This document shows, piece by piece, positions 24,533 to 36,065 of a DNA stretch of 64,000 nucleotides (its first letter is position 1; every line of letters begins with the position of its first letter). Under the pieces are notes generated by a model. It saw only the letters and a program-made list of their open reading frames with translations, did no database searches and was not told the DNA's origin. The DNA lies in NCBI GenBank assembly GCA_019321725.1, contig CM033111.1, forward strand, positions 4,216,001-4,280,000, in the 5' to 3' direction. Origin of the DNA: Paulownia fortunei. Its lineage: Eukaryota > Streptophyta > Magnoliopsida > Lamiales > Paulowniaceae. A program made the position numbers and the translations under genes.

Positions 24533-24735
24533 TTCTTAATATTAGATGTAATTATTTATTTAGTAAGCCCAATTGTGCCGTTCAGTACATGGTGTTGGCC
24601 TTGAGGAGTCGGGGTATGGCCCCCTATGATTGGGCCGGTCCAGTATAATTCAATTCCTAATACTATAGATTAGATTATTCATTTTGTGAGCCCAATTGGG
24701 GTTCGGGTTATGGCCTGTGATTGGGCTTTAATGAT
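24533..24735 (+). repeat. Diverged tandem repeat downstream of U1
   Basis: Unit 1 (from ~24533) reads TTCTTAATATTAGATGTAAT, then GTAAGCCCAATTG, ending GTATGGCCC..ATGATTGGGCC. Unit 2 (from ~24653) reads TTCCTAATACTATAGATTAG, then GTGAGCCCAATTGG, ending TTATGGCC..GTGATTGGGC. The units are roughly 120 and 80 bases and clearly related. Confidence 0.65.
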
Positions 24736-25133
24736 AAGTGGGCTGCAACCCGGATCAATTAAACCTATTAGCTCGCTTACTTTTTGCTCCCTTTGTGAAA
24801 AAAAAAAAAAAAGACAGTTTAATTGCATGAATATATCAAATATTTGACACTCATTTAATTCAAAGTTTAGACTAACATGATTTCTCATGATTTCTCTTCT
24901 TATATATACACATAATAGAATAGTTGAACATAACAAAAATATTATCAATTAATTGTAATTGTTTTTGTGCATCAAAATATCAATTAATTATAAATGAATA
25001 GAATTTTTGATAATCAATTAAATAAAACGATATGAAGATAATAATAATCATATTACAGAGTGAGACACATAACTACATGTCCACTGAAAATTTTCAAAAT
25101 ACCACATACGCCCTTAAACTTAGTGTTGGACAA

Positions 25134-25138
<5 letters not shown>

Positions 25139-25168
<30 letters not shown>
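25139..25168. repeat. (AT)n microsatellite
   Basis: An uninterrupted run of about 15 AT dinucleotides in the spacer upstream of the RING gene. Similar shorter AT runs occur at 13671-13692, 34681-34700 and 55529-55553. Confidence 0.95.
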
Positions 25169-25171
<3 letters not shown>

Positions 25172-25896
25172 GGGACTTTGATTTTATTTCACGTCGACTT
25201 TATTTTATTTTTCTATTTGTTCTTTTGCATCTTATTAACTCCATTCTTGTGAATTGAGGTCGAGCTCATAAACCAGACGTATTAATTTCTTTAAATTGAA
25301 ATATTAATTCTGATCTTAATAATTTGTTTGGTTAGCTGTCATTAGCACCTTTTATTTTTGTAATGTTTTAATTTTGAAATTTCAATAGTGCCCTTTTGTT
25401 AGAGATTTTATTATACTAGCAGCAAGCAGTTAGGGTAATAATTTATTTTTTAATGTTTTCCTAATTAAAAAAAAGGGTAAAATGACTCCCTAAGCTTAAA
25501 GAACAACCAGCATAATTGAGATATTTTCACTTCCAAAGCTTTCTCTTATTAACATTTTCATCCGTTAATATCATTGAATTGGGAAGTTGATTGATTACCT
25601 TTTAATTAGAGACCCATAAATTTAGTCATCGTATTGTTATGATCCATTAAAAAATTATGCGGATTAATTTCACTTTTCTATTGTATTATCTCGAATTAAG
25701 AGAGTGCTCCTTTATTTTCATATTGCGTCATTTTGCGCTTTTTATTTTTTCAAAATACTTCAATCAGCAAACTTTTATTATTCTTGCAATTAATAATAAA
25801 ATAAATAAATAAAAGAAGAAAGAAAAACACTTGCCTCCACATACTATTCCATACGAAATGGTGAGTTCAAGCTAAATCAGCAAAATATGGGTCTAA

Positions 25897-26189
25897 AGTG
25901 TGTTTAATAAATTTTTTAGAAGGACTTATAACCTATAAAAAAAATATTGGAATCTTATAAGTTTTTTTAATAAAAAAATAAAAAAAATAAATTTATTTTT
26001 AAGATATTAACAAACTCATTTAGTTTTAATATTAACTATAAAATATCATCACTAGTATTTTTTATGATCTTATTTTCTCTAAATAATTCAAGAATTTATT
26101 TTTAAAACAAAATTTAATATTTTATAAATTCTGAAAAATATAATATAAAAATTTTTAAAATCTTTTAAAAAAATTTAACCAAACACTCT
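25897..26189. mobile_element. MITE-like element with imperfect terminal inverted repeats
   Basis: The left end AGTGTGTTTAATAAATTTTT is mirrored by the right end, which reverse-complements to AGAGTGTTTGGTTAAATTTT. The ~290 bp interior is AT-rich and non-coding. Size and ends suit a hAT-like MITE. Confidence 0.5.
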
Positions 26190-26528
26190 GGTAGTCAAAC
26201 TTTGCCAGCTTGAAGATTTTTTGGATCTAGTTAAAGATCAAATTTAGCTCCGTGGTTTTTACTCCACAATTAATTTTGTCCAAAGGAAAACTTAAAAATC
26301 GACTTATTGAACCCACATGTTTGAGTACTACCTACCAAGAAACAAAACAAATATACGTATACGAGCCTTTTTTTATGTATTTATATACGTCTTAGCACAT
26401 GTAGCATCTAATCAGTCTTTTAACAAAAATACCAAGACTAGACAATACATTTTTATGCTAGCTTGCTTTCTTACAGCCACATTTGGATTTTCCTGACAAC
26501 TAAATAAGCTCGAAAAATATGTAGGGCA

Positions 26529-26556
26529 AGGGAGCGGAGCGGAGCGGAGCGGAGCA
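26529..26556. repeat. GAGCG pentamer tandem repeat
   Basis: Four to five copies of GAGCG (GGAGCGGAGCGGAGCGGAGC) stand out against the AT-rich surroundings, about 280 bases upstream of the RING gene start codon. It may lie in the promoter or 5' leader. Confidence 0.8.
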
Positions 26557-26838
26557 GAGATGACAGTACAGAACAAATGTTATAAGAAACACAAGGACAA
26601 AAGTTTCTTGGGTTGTCATTAACAAAGCAAGAACGTGGACAGTAAAAGCAAAAAACACAGCAGAAGACAGACAACTGTATTTTTTGAAAATAGAAAATGC
26701 CCTTCTCCTTGTCACATCCACCATTCTCCAAATTCAAGAATATTTTCTTTCAACCTTTTTGAACTCACTGCAATTCAAAATTCAGAAATAGGAGTTTCAT
26801 TTTCTTTTCATTCTTCGTTCTTGATTCTTCATTCAATC

Positions 26839-28783
26839 ATGCCCCAAGCAACAAATGAACACGAGAGATGCAGAAGACCCCAGAACCAACGCAAATTAGC
26901 CTCATTTTCAGAACCCAGACCTCATTCCACTTCCATGATACCCAAAGACAACCATGCAGCTGAATCAAGAAACTCGTTTGGTAAAAATTCCAAGAAGAAG
27001 AAGAAGTTTTTGTTTGTAAAACTTAAAGGGCTGGGATGTAAAGGGACCTCGTTGCCAGTATCAACACCTGCAATCATCCGGTCAGCAGCTGAGTGGGAAG
27101 CTAAGCGCCCAAGAAACCAAAACCAGAAGAGGAAAAAACCATCGCATAATCGAAGAAATCCAGCAAATGTTGTGGTTGAAGTTCCTGATGTGTGTTGTAC
27201 TCCTCCAGGGATTGGCATTGCTTCTGATTTTGCACCTAGAACTAGGAATACTGCTCCAAAGTTTGATCGCAGGAAGGTACAACATATATTCACAAACAAG
27301 ATTAATGTTTTGTTGCAAATCTTGTTTTTAGCTTGATTTGTTGTGTGTGTGTGTGTGTGCAGGGAGATGAAACTGATCTCAGTGCTGCAAAAGCCATAAA
27401 AGCCTGTTTGGCATTGTTAAAGTTCAGAAAAACACCCGTTTTCTTGCTTGTGTAAACTTGATTGTTTTCCCCTGCAAACTGTGAAACCAATTTTTGTGTA
27501 AAATCAGAATGTCACACTTAAATCTGAAAAGGTTGCAAGAATAGATCTTAGCCTTTCGTTTTTTTTTGTCCATTCTTTTTGGACAATTCTCATGTATATG
27601 CTCTGTCAGCCAACGTGTAAGCTGAAAAAACTATGTAAAGTTCTTATTTGAGCTGCCTACCAGGAAGGTATTCTTTTTTCAATACTAACTCATTCTTGTT
27701 ACATTAGCATTCTCGAGAACCTAGGAGAAATGAAGACTCTGGGCCAGATTTTCCAGGAATTTTATCCGGTGGTATTGGTTCCAGAACTAATCATCGTTCT
27801 GCCGGAGAAATCATAGAGGTATGGCCTAAACTCGTGCTTCTAGTGGTCATTTTTTAACATATGTTGAAGGACTCTCCACTCTGCATCATGATTCAGTTCT
27901 AAAATCTATAATTACACTGGGTAGAGTATGGTTTGGGTCTTGGCTGGTTAAGTCCAATCCCGATCGAGTACCGCGTTATGTGATAAGACTACAGTTTAAT
28001 GAAACATGACATGAAAAATGCAGATGCTGATGTTCCAACAATCTCTAATCTCTGAAAGAATCCTCCAAGGACACGATCAATACCAAGACTGGAGACTCAA
28101 CGTTGATGATATGTCATATGAGGTGCTTGCCCACGTCTCACTGAAAAAACTAATTCACAATGGTACTATAGGCCATTTGGCCAAAATTTTAATTCAGTTC
28201 TGTTAATTACGTAACAGGAGCTGCTTGATTTGAGTGATAAGATTGGGTATGTGGGCACTGGATTGCAAGAAGAAGAGATATCTAGCTGCCTGAGGAAATT
28301 CAAGCACTTTAATTCTGATTCTACTTCATTGCTTTTAACTGGTCAGAAATATTGGAAATGTAGCATTTGCCAAGTGAGCTAGCTATCTTGCTTTTCTTTC
28401 AAAGTTTTCTTCCTTTAGCAGATATACCATCAATTGAGAATTGCATACACAGGAAGAATGAGAATTTTTTTACTATCTTCGTAAGTATTATGCAAGTCGG
28501 TTTGTGAGTACATAATGATCGCAATCCCGGTTTGTTAGTACATAATGATCGCAATCCCATTACGGCACTGGCCAAGTGGGTTGCAATACCAAAAGGCAGA
28601 CAAACCTTGATATTGGTAATAATTATGTGTTCTATTTATGCAGGAGAAATGTAGAAGGATGATGATATAGGAACCCTGGATTGCGGTCACCATCATCACA
28701 TACAATGCATAAAGCAGTGGCTCCTACAGAAAAATGCGTGTCCAGTCTGCAAATCTGCTGCCATGTCCGACAGGTCTAAGTGA
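26839..28783 (+). CDS. RING-H2 E3 ubiquitin ligase (RHG1A/HIP1/MBR-like)
   Basis: Proposed exons are 26839-27276, 27708-27818, 28024-28122, 28218-28373 and 28655-28783 (310 residues). The N-terminus is basic (KNSKKKKKFLFVK at ~48-60). The middle carries the family signature DWRLNVDDMSYEELLDLSDKI and GYVGTGLQEEEI. The C-terminus is a C3H2C3 RING: C264-x2-C267, C278-G-H280, H283-x2-C286, C297-P-V-C300. Such proteins transfer ubiquitin from an E2 to targets; substrates are unknown. Oddity: the last exon is in frame only if the acceptor is the TAG ending at 28654. The better-looking CAG ending at 28643 gives eight residues then a stop, losing most of the RING. A possible extra exon (27363 to about 27451) keeps phase and could be alternative. 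The start ATG is the first of a plausible open frame. The gene is convergent with the hydrolase gene. Confidence 0.8.
28498..28559 (+). repeat. ~31 bp tandem direct repeat in RING gene intron 4
   Basis: GAGTACATAATGATCGCAAT and TAGTACATAATGATCGCAAT, each preceded by GGTTTGT, occur back to back. This is a recent local duplication between exons 4 and 5, about 90 bases before the questionable acceptor. Confidence 0.85.
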
Positions 28784-29771
28784 GGATGCCATGTTTTACC
28801 TTTTTAAGCAATCATGGTGATCGAGTTGCAGAAATTGTGGGATGAAGATTTCTCATTTTTCCTCTTGCTTTTCGTTGTGTCGGTATAAATCCTGCTACTT
28901 TTAATAGGAGCTTGAAAGGATGGGCTAAGCTAATGTTATTTGCTATTGTAATTGCAAAGTTAGGCAGGAGAACTGTTTCCCAAATCATTTTCAAATCCAT
29001 TAAATATAACAGAAAATTCAATTCTTTTGCAGCTCTGTGGTTACAAGTGTATAATAGTCTTAGACTTTCATCCACAAAATCCCACAATTTAATAGGAAAA
29101 TTTCTCAGACATCTCCCTGTCGTCTAAAATTAGTTCATTTTTTATAACTTACAATCTCTATTGACTACACTCAGGTCATACACGCATCATTACATACAAG
29201 ATTTCGTGAAGATGAATGGTGCAAATGAAGGTATCCAAATGACACATCACATAAAACAATGGAACTACAAGTCCAGGCAGACTGCCTGGAATCAAGAAAC
29301 AAGATATTTATGTCATTTACAGCATTCTCATGCTTCCTCCTACTTTTCAATTGTTGGCTGAGGAAAAGGGAAATCAAATACCAACACTGAAACTTAAAAG
29401 GAAAGAATTAAAAAAATGATAAAGGACTAGAAGGTAAACCACAATGAAAGCTGGCATGATTTGCTACTAAACACACAAGCAACTTTCGTGTATGACTTAA
29501 TTCGGAGCTTTGTAGGTTGAGGATCCCTCGTAAAGAAATGACATTCCCACACACCCTACATCATGAAAATGGTAGTCCATTTAAACAGTCATGAGACTAT
29601 TTCGTATTTTTGTGAAAATAGAGCAGGATGTTATAAAAGCTAACCAGCCCTGGCCATGGCATCGTCATCAGAACACCACCATAACCAATAACTTTAATAG
29701 GATGAGGTAATAATGATAGAAAAATGTGAAGTTTGCTGCTTGACCATATCATTCCAAGGTCAAGCCTATGA
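28784..29771. other. 3' flanks of two convergent genes
   Basis: This ~990 bp region must hold the 3' UTRs of the RING gene (plus) and the hydrolase gene (minus). No coding exon is credible here. Confidence 0.6.
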
Positions 29772-32700
29772 TTATTGATCCAAGTCATGGCTGCTTAGAA
29801 ATTGGATTATACAGGGGTATATTTGTTCCACAGCCTGCCAGGTATTACGTAAGTTATAACATCAAGCCATTAATAACTTCTTAAAAAGATGCCTAACTAT
29901 CAAGAAGAAAAGCATAAAAATATACATACCAGCCGCCCTCCCACCAAGTCATAATGAGCATAATGTGGACCATTAGGTTCTCCAAATACTTTATATGTGA
30001 CCAAGTGCTCGGGAATGAGCTTTACGGTTGCTGCTTGACATATTTGAAAGAAAAAATAAAACGAGTTGCTAAGATTTTTAGCCTCACAGAAATGTGTTAG
30101 TCAGAGCAGGACAAGAAAACAGACCATGTACGGCTTCTGGTGGACAAATCAAGTCTCGATCTCCAGCAAGAGCTAAGACAGGAACGTTGCTTTTATGAAG
30201 ATGATCCTTGTAGAAAAATGTACCACTTCTATCTCGAAGTCCCCCCTCTCGAAAAGCGGTCGTCAGCTGCAATAATAATTTAGCAGGAATAGTACCTGCC
30301 AGCAGTGATGAAATTCTATGTTAATCAGGTTGTAACTATTATTTGGTATTACCGTTCATGATTCCATAATTACGTATTGTGAAGAAATTCATTGAGATCC
30401 TCCCCATGTACATTTAAAGAAGATGACTCCTAGACTGATGCCCTTTAGCCTTTGTGCTCAATAAATCTCTACAGAACTAAAGAGACCAAGATATTCGATA
30501 TACCTAATAGGTGCAGCTATGCTAAAAATATCTGATTACAGGCAGAAATAATAGGTAGGGTAGCAGTTGTCATTACTTATTATGTAAAATGTGAACTTGA
30601 ATCGAAAACCTAGACAAATTCTCCCTTCCGATAACAATACTGGTTCCCAGCTAATAAATATCTTGGAGCATTAATTTAGAGCTTAGCATACAGATCAATG
30701 CAATCGCCATTTGTAATTGAGCAAAAGCACAAAGGCTACTAAAGAAACGTCTTGACTCACAAAAATTGTTTAGAATCAGCTTCTTCAACAGCTCCGGGTG
30801 CATCATATCCTGTGCTGATATCAGGTCATTCATCCATGACAAGACATAAGGTGGACGGGAAGAAAGAGGATAAGCGGCAGATAGTAATGCTCCTAATGGA
30901 ACAACAGGCACATTGAGAGCCTGTGCAGGATCAGCCTGCAGGAAAGAAACATGTATTACAAATCTACACATCAGATGAGCTAAAATTCACATTTGACCTA
31001 AAGGAGCAGGATAAACAAGACTGCTACTTACAAGGGGAAGAAGCAGTTTTAGTGATGATTTCGAGGATGTGTAGTCCAGTGACGAGGCCAATGTAACAAT
31101 AGCAGCTAATCCAGGATCTCTTCCTTCTGAACCTTTTAAAATCAACACATTACGGAAATTTGCAAAAGAACACAAACAGAAAGAAATGTGTCAGCAAAGA
31201 CATGATTATGTACAGGAAACCATCAAAATATCATGATTACATATAAAGATGATAAAGCCTTCAATAGTCAGATATTCAATCACAAGTCTATCCAAATCAG
31301 AGCCTGACATAAAAGCGTGGTATTGACTACATGAAACTATAAAACAGAAAAGCAGAAACTAATGACCAAATAAAACCACTAAAGGAATTACCACTCAAGT
31401 AATTTGTGAATGCAACGAAACTCAGTAAACCTATAGTTAGGTCAGAAAATAGACACAGCTGAAGGATAAGAACAAACTAAAATGACTATGTGTCCCTATT
31501 ACAAAACTATATATCTATCTATTCTATATTTGAATTTGATTATATACGTAAGACGAAATTCGTTTTATTTGCCTAATTCACAAAAGGAAGAACTCACGCA
31601 TTTATCTTGTTGATAGAGACTTCTTAATTAGTAATCGGAAATCTAGGTAAAAAACATAAAAGAGTTATCCGCAACTTTTGATTTTGAATAAGCATAAACC
31701 ATAATAGTTTAAGTGAAACACCTATAACCAGGTGAGATTGATTCTAAAATATTAGTAGTTTGCAGAAAAAAAGGACGAAGACAAAAACCAGTTTACACTT
31801 ATAAATTGAGCTTGAAAATACCCTTATAATTACACGAAAACAAATTGTTTGCTAATGAGTATAAGTTGCAATCAACATCATCTACACAAGGTAATATAGG
31901 GAATTGAACTTACTATATCTCGATAGCATGGCATATAGCAAAATACCCCCCATGGAGTGACCAATTGCAAGTAACCGGCCATCCTTTGGTTTGCTTTGGG
32001 CCCTTATATATTCCATCTGTGAAAAACGGTCGACGGGAGAAAACACAGACTATCAATACTAATAAAAGAGATACAGTAACTCTAAAATACAATGTCATAA
32101 GGTGCAAGAATTTTGTTTTAGACTAAAAACAAACGTTAACATGCATGGCCATCACCACAGAGAATGTCACCTCACCACAGCAGGAACGTCCTCTTCCAAA
32201 TAATGATCAAAGTCCCAATCATATTTGACAATCAAGTCCAATTGTTTCTGGAAATCATCTACCGTTGTTAATAGGCGCTCTTGCAGATCAAAAAGTTGAG
32301 GCGAAACGGAACGCTGACCATCTTCAATGATATCTACTAGCTTTTGACTTAGATCACTAATCTGGCCAGCTACACCAGAGTTTTGCCTTGTTTCTAGCAA
32401 ACTTAAAAGTTTTCCCCTTACTTCACTAAAGCGTTCAAATATAAAGGAATCCTCCAAGAGTTTTGATATTTGATCAAAAAATTTGGCAGACATAATCTTT
32501 GACTGACTTTCACTAAGAAAGCCAGAAAGTCTTTCTGACAAGCGCGTAAAAGTTTCTGTCAATTCTGTCACCAGTCTTGATTCATCCCATGCTGTCGCAA
32601 CCCCAGTTGGTTCTTCTTTGACCACAGCTATCTCAGATTTTTCTGAGGTGCTCTGGACCATGGTTGACTGCTGGTCTGCAGGGAGAGCCCCATTGGTCAC

Positions 32701-34277
32701 ATTCTCTGCAGCAGCTTCCATTTGTTCAGATATTGCATGAGCTGACTTCTCAACGTCTTTACAATCTGACCCTTGCATGCTCAACCCAGCCCCTCGAACT
32801 TCTAGAACCCAGGTATCAAATCCTTGGCCACACATATAACGGGCAAATGAAGACTGCAAGAGTGTTTTATTGAAAGCAAAAGCCATACTTAGTTTTTTCT
32901 TCTTGTACTTCTTTCCCCTTTTGAGGATAAGAGGTAATAGTTAAAATGCTATAGCATAACTATAAATCCAATTCAGTATGCAATCAGCACCCCAGAAAGA
33001 GATGATATTGAATTTCATGATTAGTCATATAAATCAGTTTCTAGTTCTGTTTCGATGTTAGACCATCCATGAGCAAATCTTGATTGTTTATATTTCACAT
33101 CCATGAGTTTCTTTCTGTTGAAAACTGTCAACTATATGTATCATCTGATCAAACATTGTTTTGCCATCACTTTTAAAATGGGTGCAGATGCATGAGTAAA
33201 CATGTAATTTAAGCATTCTATATAGCTACTAAATTAATTTCTATAGAACCATGGAATATAGTTGCATAACAACTTCCAAAAAACATAAATTAAATTTTCT
33301 TTCTTTAACCGAACCCGGAACATGCCATTGGGAAGTGATCCAGTAATTAAACCTTCATGAGTCCATTTTGTAAAATCTGCAGTTAAGTGTCTACAGAAAC
33401 TCTATATTTTTTTCACAAACGACAACTCCAGTTTTAAATGATAATGCATGTGCATGTATAGAAGAGGAGTAAACTAACCCCAGGGGACAGATCATATCCA
33501 ATGGCATTTGTTCCCACACCCGACAGCAGCAACAGTGGATGATTTCTAGGTGGAGCCTGCTTCCAAATAAAATCACTTCAAATTAATTTTCCGTTCTGAG
33601 AATAATAAACTTTTTCATTTACATTACATCTATAAACAACAAGCAAAAACCATTCAACTTACACATCGCAATTTTTACAACTTAACAGACGATTCTCAAT
33701 CTTCAATTACCTTCAGTTTTAAAATGTAATCAAAATATGCACTAGCTCACCTATACTTTCATTAGATGTAACAAATATCTATCTTAACCATAGCATTTAA
33801 TGTGTCTATTGCGTGCAGAAAAGCTGCCAATCTAAATCGTGAATCACGTAAAGCAACTGCATATAGGAGCTCGTAAGAGATCAGTCAATGCGGCGTCGCA
33901 TCCGACAATTACACAGAAAGTAGCAACCATTTATGTATATATTACACTATATAAATAAAAGATGAGAACAGTACCTGCGGCGACGGATTATAGCGCCAGA
34001 GAGCGAGTCGCCAGTCCGAGTTGTTGACAGTGACGTAGTGGAGCTCGTCGGCCGTGCATATCGGCGGTTTATTCGGAAGCTTCTCGACATCCGCGGATTG
34101 AGTCTCGTTGGTTGAGAACGCTCTGACTTTCACAGCGTCGAGTGTCAGGCGGCGGAAGACAGCGGTGCGTGGGAAGAGGAAGCGGTTGTGGAGGAGGTGC
34201 AGGCGGTGGTGGTGGTGGCGGAAAGTGGAGGCGGCGAGGTGAATCGCCGGATTGATGTTGGATTTGGTGAGTACCAT
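29772..34277 (-). CDS. Alpha/beta-hydrolase family protein (AT1G73750-like)
   Basis: Nine exons, 34277-33975, 33556-33479, 32853-32176, 32016-31914, 31132-31032, 30935-30761, 30295-30125, 30030-29930 and 29834-29772, join in phase to 590 residues. The N-terminus is Arg/His/Ser-rich without acidic residues for about 45 residues and looks like an organelle transit peptide. The fold includes [20 protein letters not shown], the strand WVLEVRGAG, the nucleophile elbow GHSMGG (Ser374), the acid strand [13 protein letters not shown] (Asp525 or Asp527) and a C-terminal His in [12 protein letters not shown] (His559 or His562). Between the second strand and the elbow lies a ~200-residue helical insert (about 150-345) unusual for small hydrolases but shared by this plant family. 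It matches my memory of Arabidopsis AT1G73750 (UCP031088 family). A serine hydrolase or lipase activity is inferred; the substrate is unknown. The gene is divergent from ELP2. Confidence 0.93.
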
Positions 34278-36065
34278 TGTTGATTAATTTGTACTAGTTT
34301 TTGTGAAATCTTGGATTTGAACCTTTTTCCTTTTTTTGACCCCGGATGTATTTGATTGATGAAGTCGGGTTCAGTTTTTCAGTATCCTGTAGGAGGTTCC
34401 TTGGAAGGGGTGGAAAAAGGATTGGGATAAAGGGGACACGTCATAAGGCGCCTTCTTTATTACAACTTTAAAACATTACATACGTATACATTTACGCAAT
34501 AATTAACAATCAGTCATGTATCAAATTAATATTAAAATTAAGCAGATCAAACAGTTTAATCGCAAATTAATCCTAATCCAATTTTACATTTGAACAGCGA
34601 TCGAAAATTAAAAATATAATACAAAGTTGTAGTTTAGACGTTACTATAGTTACAATTTGAATTCTAATTTGTATTTCATTATATATATATATATATATAC
34701 TCCAAAAAAAATATAATTATAAAATACTCCTATATTTTATTTGCACCTAACACTCCACAAGAAACACATTGCAGTTGGAAATATTCAGAATTTCTGCATA
34801 GTTGGCACAATGTGTTAGTAGTAGTTGATAAGAACAATAATTTACTCAATTGGTCAAATTGTTTTGGCTCCACCCCTGAATTGATTCCCACTATGAGTCT
34901 TCAAAATGTTGGAGAGAAAATATGCCTTTTGGCTTCTATTGTACAAGGACAAAAGTCTTTAAAATCAGCATTGTTATGTATTACGAGGAAGTCAATATAG
35001 AGAATTTTAATCTAATAACAAGTATATTTATATTTGGGATAAGTTGAGATGTCGGAAACATTTTAATATTTCACATTATTCATTTATTTATCTTTTATTT
35101 TGTATGATGAGTTTTGTGAAAAATGACTATTATTTGAAATGATAAGAAAAAGTTGAACACATACTTTCCACCAATCCAAATCGAGAGCTACTTCCCCCAC
35201 GTCAAGTAGGACAATGACAAAAGCGTTAGGGATATATACGAGTGACAGTAGTTCGAATCCCCAAAAAATTTAATAAGATTGTAGTTTTGATAGGGGTTAT
35301 GTGTTATTGCTTTTGATAGAAAATAGAACAAGTCGCGTATTCGACTCCAACGTAAGTTGCCTGTGCCATGTTCGGATTTAATCGATGGTTGATTTTCGTG
35401 AACTAGGTCAGCTATCCTCATGAATTAATATGGCTGCAAACCTGAAAATCCTGAGTTATAAAAAAAATAAAATTGAGAACTACTATATTTTTTTCATATT
35501 TTTATACCAATCAAAAATTGGTAAAATGATTTATGTCCTATATTTCATTGTAAATTTGTCGTTGATGTGAAAATAAAAACTCTAGACAGTCATAACTAGG
35601 TAATAAATTTGTCACCTCTTTCTCATATTTCTGGTCCTTCAACAAATTTCTAAGATACAAACAAATACCAATCTTCAATTGAGGTTCCCAACTTGAAGAA
35701 AAAAAGAAAAAAAGAAAAGGGAAAAGGTTGAGGATTGAAAAATAAAACCCATAACAAGTGGACCAGTTACGACTTAAGTAACAGCCCAAAATCAAACAGG
35801 AATCCAAATTTTATTTCAAATAAAAGCAACATGTTTGGGCCTACTGGGCTCAATATTAATTTACAAAATAAAAGAACGCAGCTGGTAATCTTCATTCTCA
35901 TTCGCATACAGCCGAAGCCGAAGCCGAAGCCCAAACTCAAGCCCATACATAATTCACAGCACCTCTGCCACTTTCTCTTCCCTACTAAACCTCCGTCGCC
36001 GGAAAAACCACTAAAACACTTTTCACACACACAAACACACACACAACACGTATATATGTGAATTG
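34278..36065. other. Intergenic region between divergent hydrolase and ELP2 genes
   Basis: This ~1.8 kb region must contain both promoters. It includes an (AT)n run at 34681-34700, a tRNA-B-box-like word (GTTCGAATCCC at 35249) without a convincing tRNA or SINE around it, and a CA-rich stretch at 36024-36047 in the presumed ELP2 leader. No coding gene was recognised. Confidence 0.6.

Larger units (their letters stand above)
24514..26838. other. Spacer between U1 snRNA and RING gene
   Basis: After the U1 3' box this 2.3 kb region contains a diverged tandem repeat (24533-24735), an (AT)n microsatellite (25139-25168), a MITE-like element (25897-26189) and a GAGCG pentamer run (26529-26556) in the presumed promoter or 5' leader of the RING gene. 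I see no coding gene. Confidence 0.6.

Noticed and set aside
26635..26838. In-frame upstream extension of the RING gene
   Set aside because: The extension starts at a non-ATG codon and reads as leader sequence; the first in-frame ATG is at 26839.
34812..35000. 62-codon plus-strand ORF in the hydrolase-ELP2 spacer
   Set aside because: No recognisable motif; length is within chance expectation.
35205..35270. Possible tRNA or SINE around GTTCGAATCCC
   Set aside because: Only a B-box-like word is present; no acceptor stem, anticodon arm or A box, and no flanking duplication.
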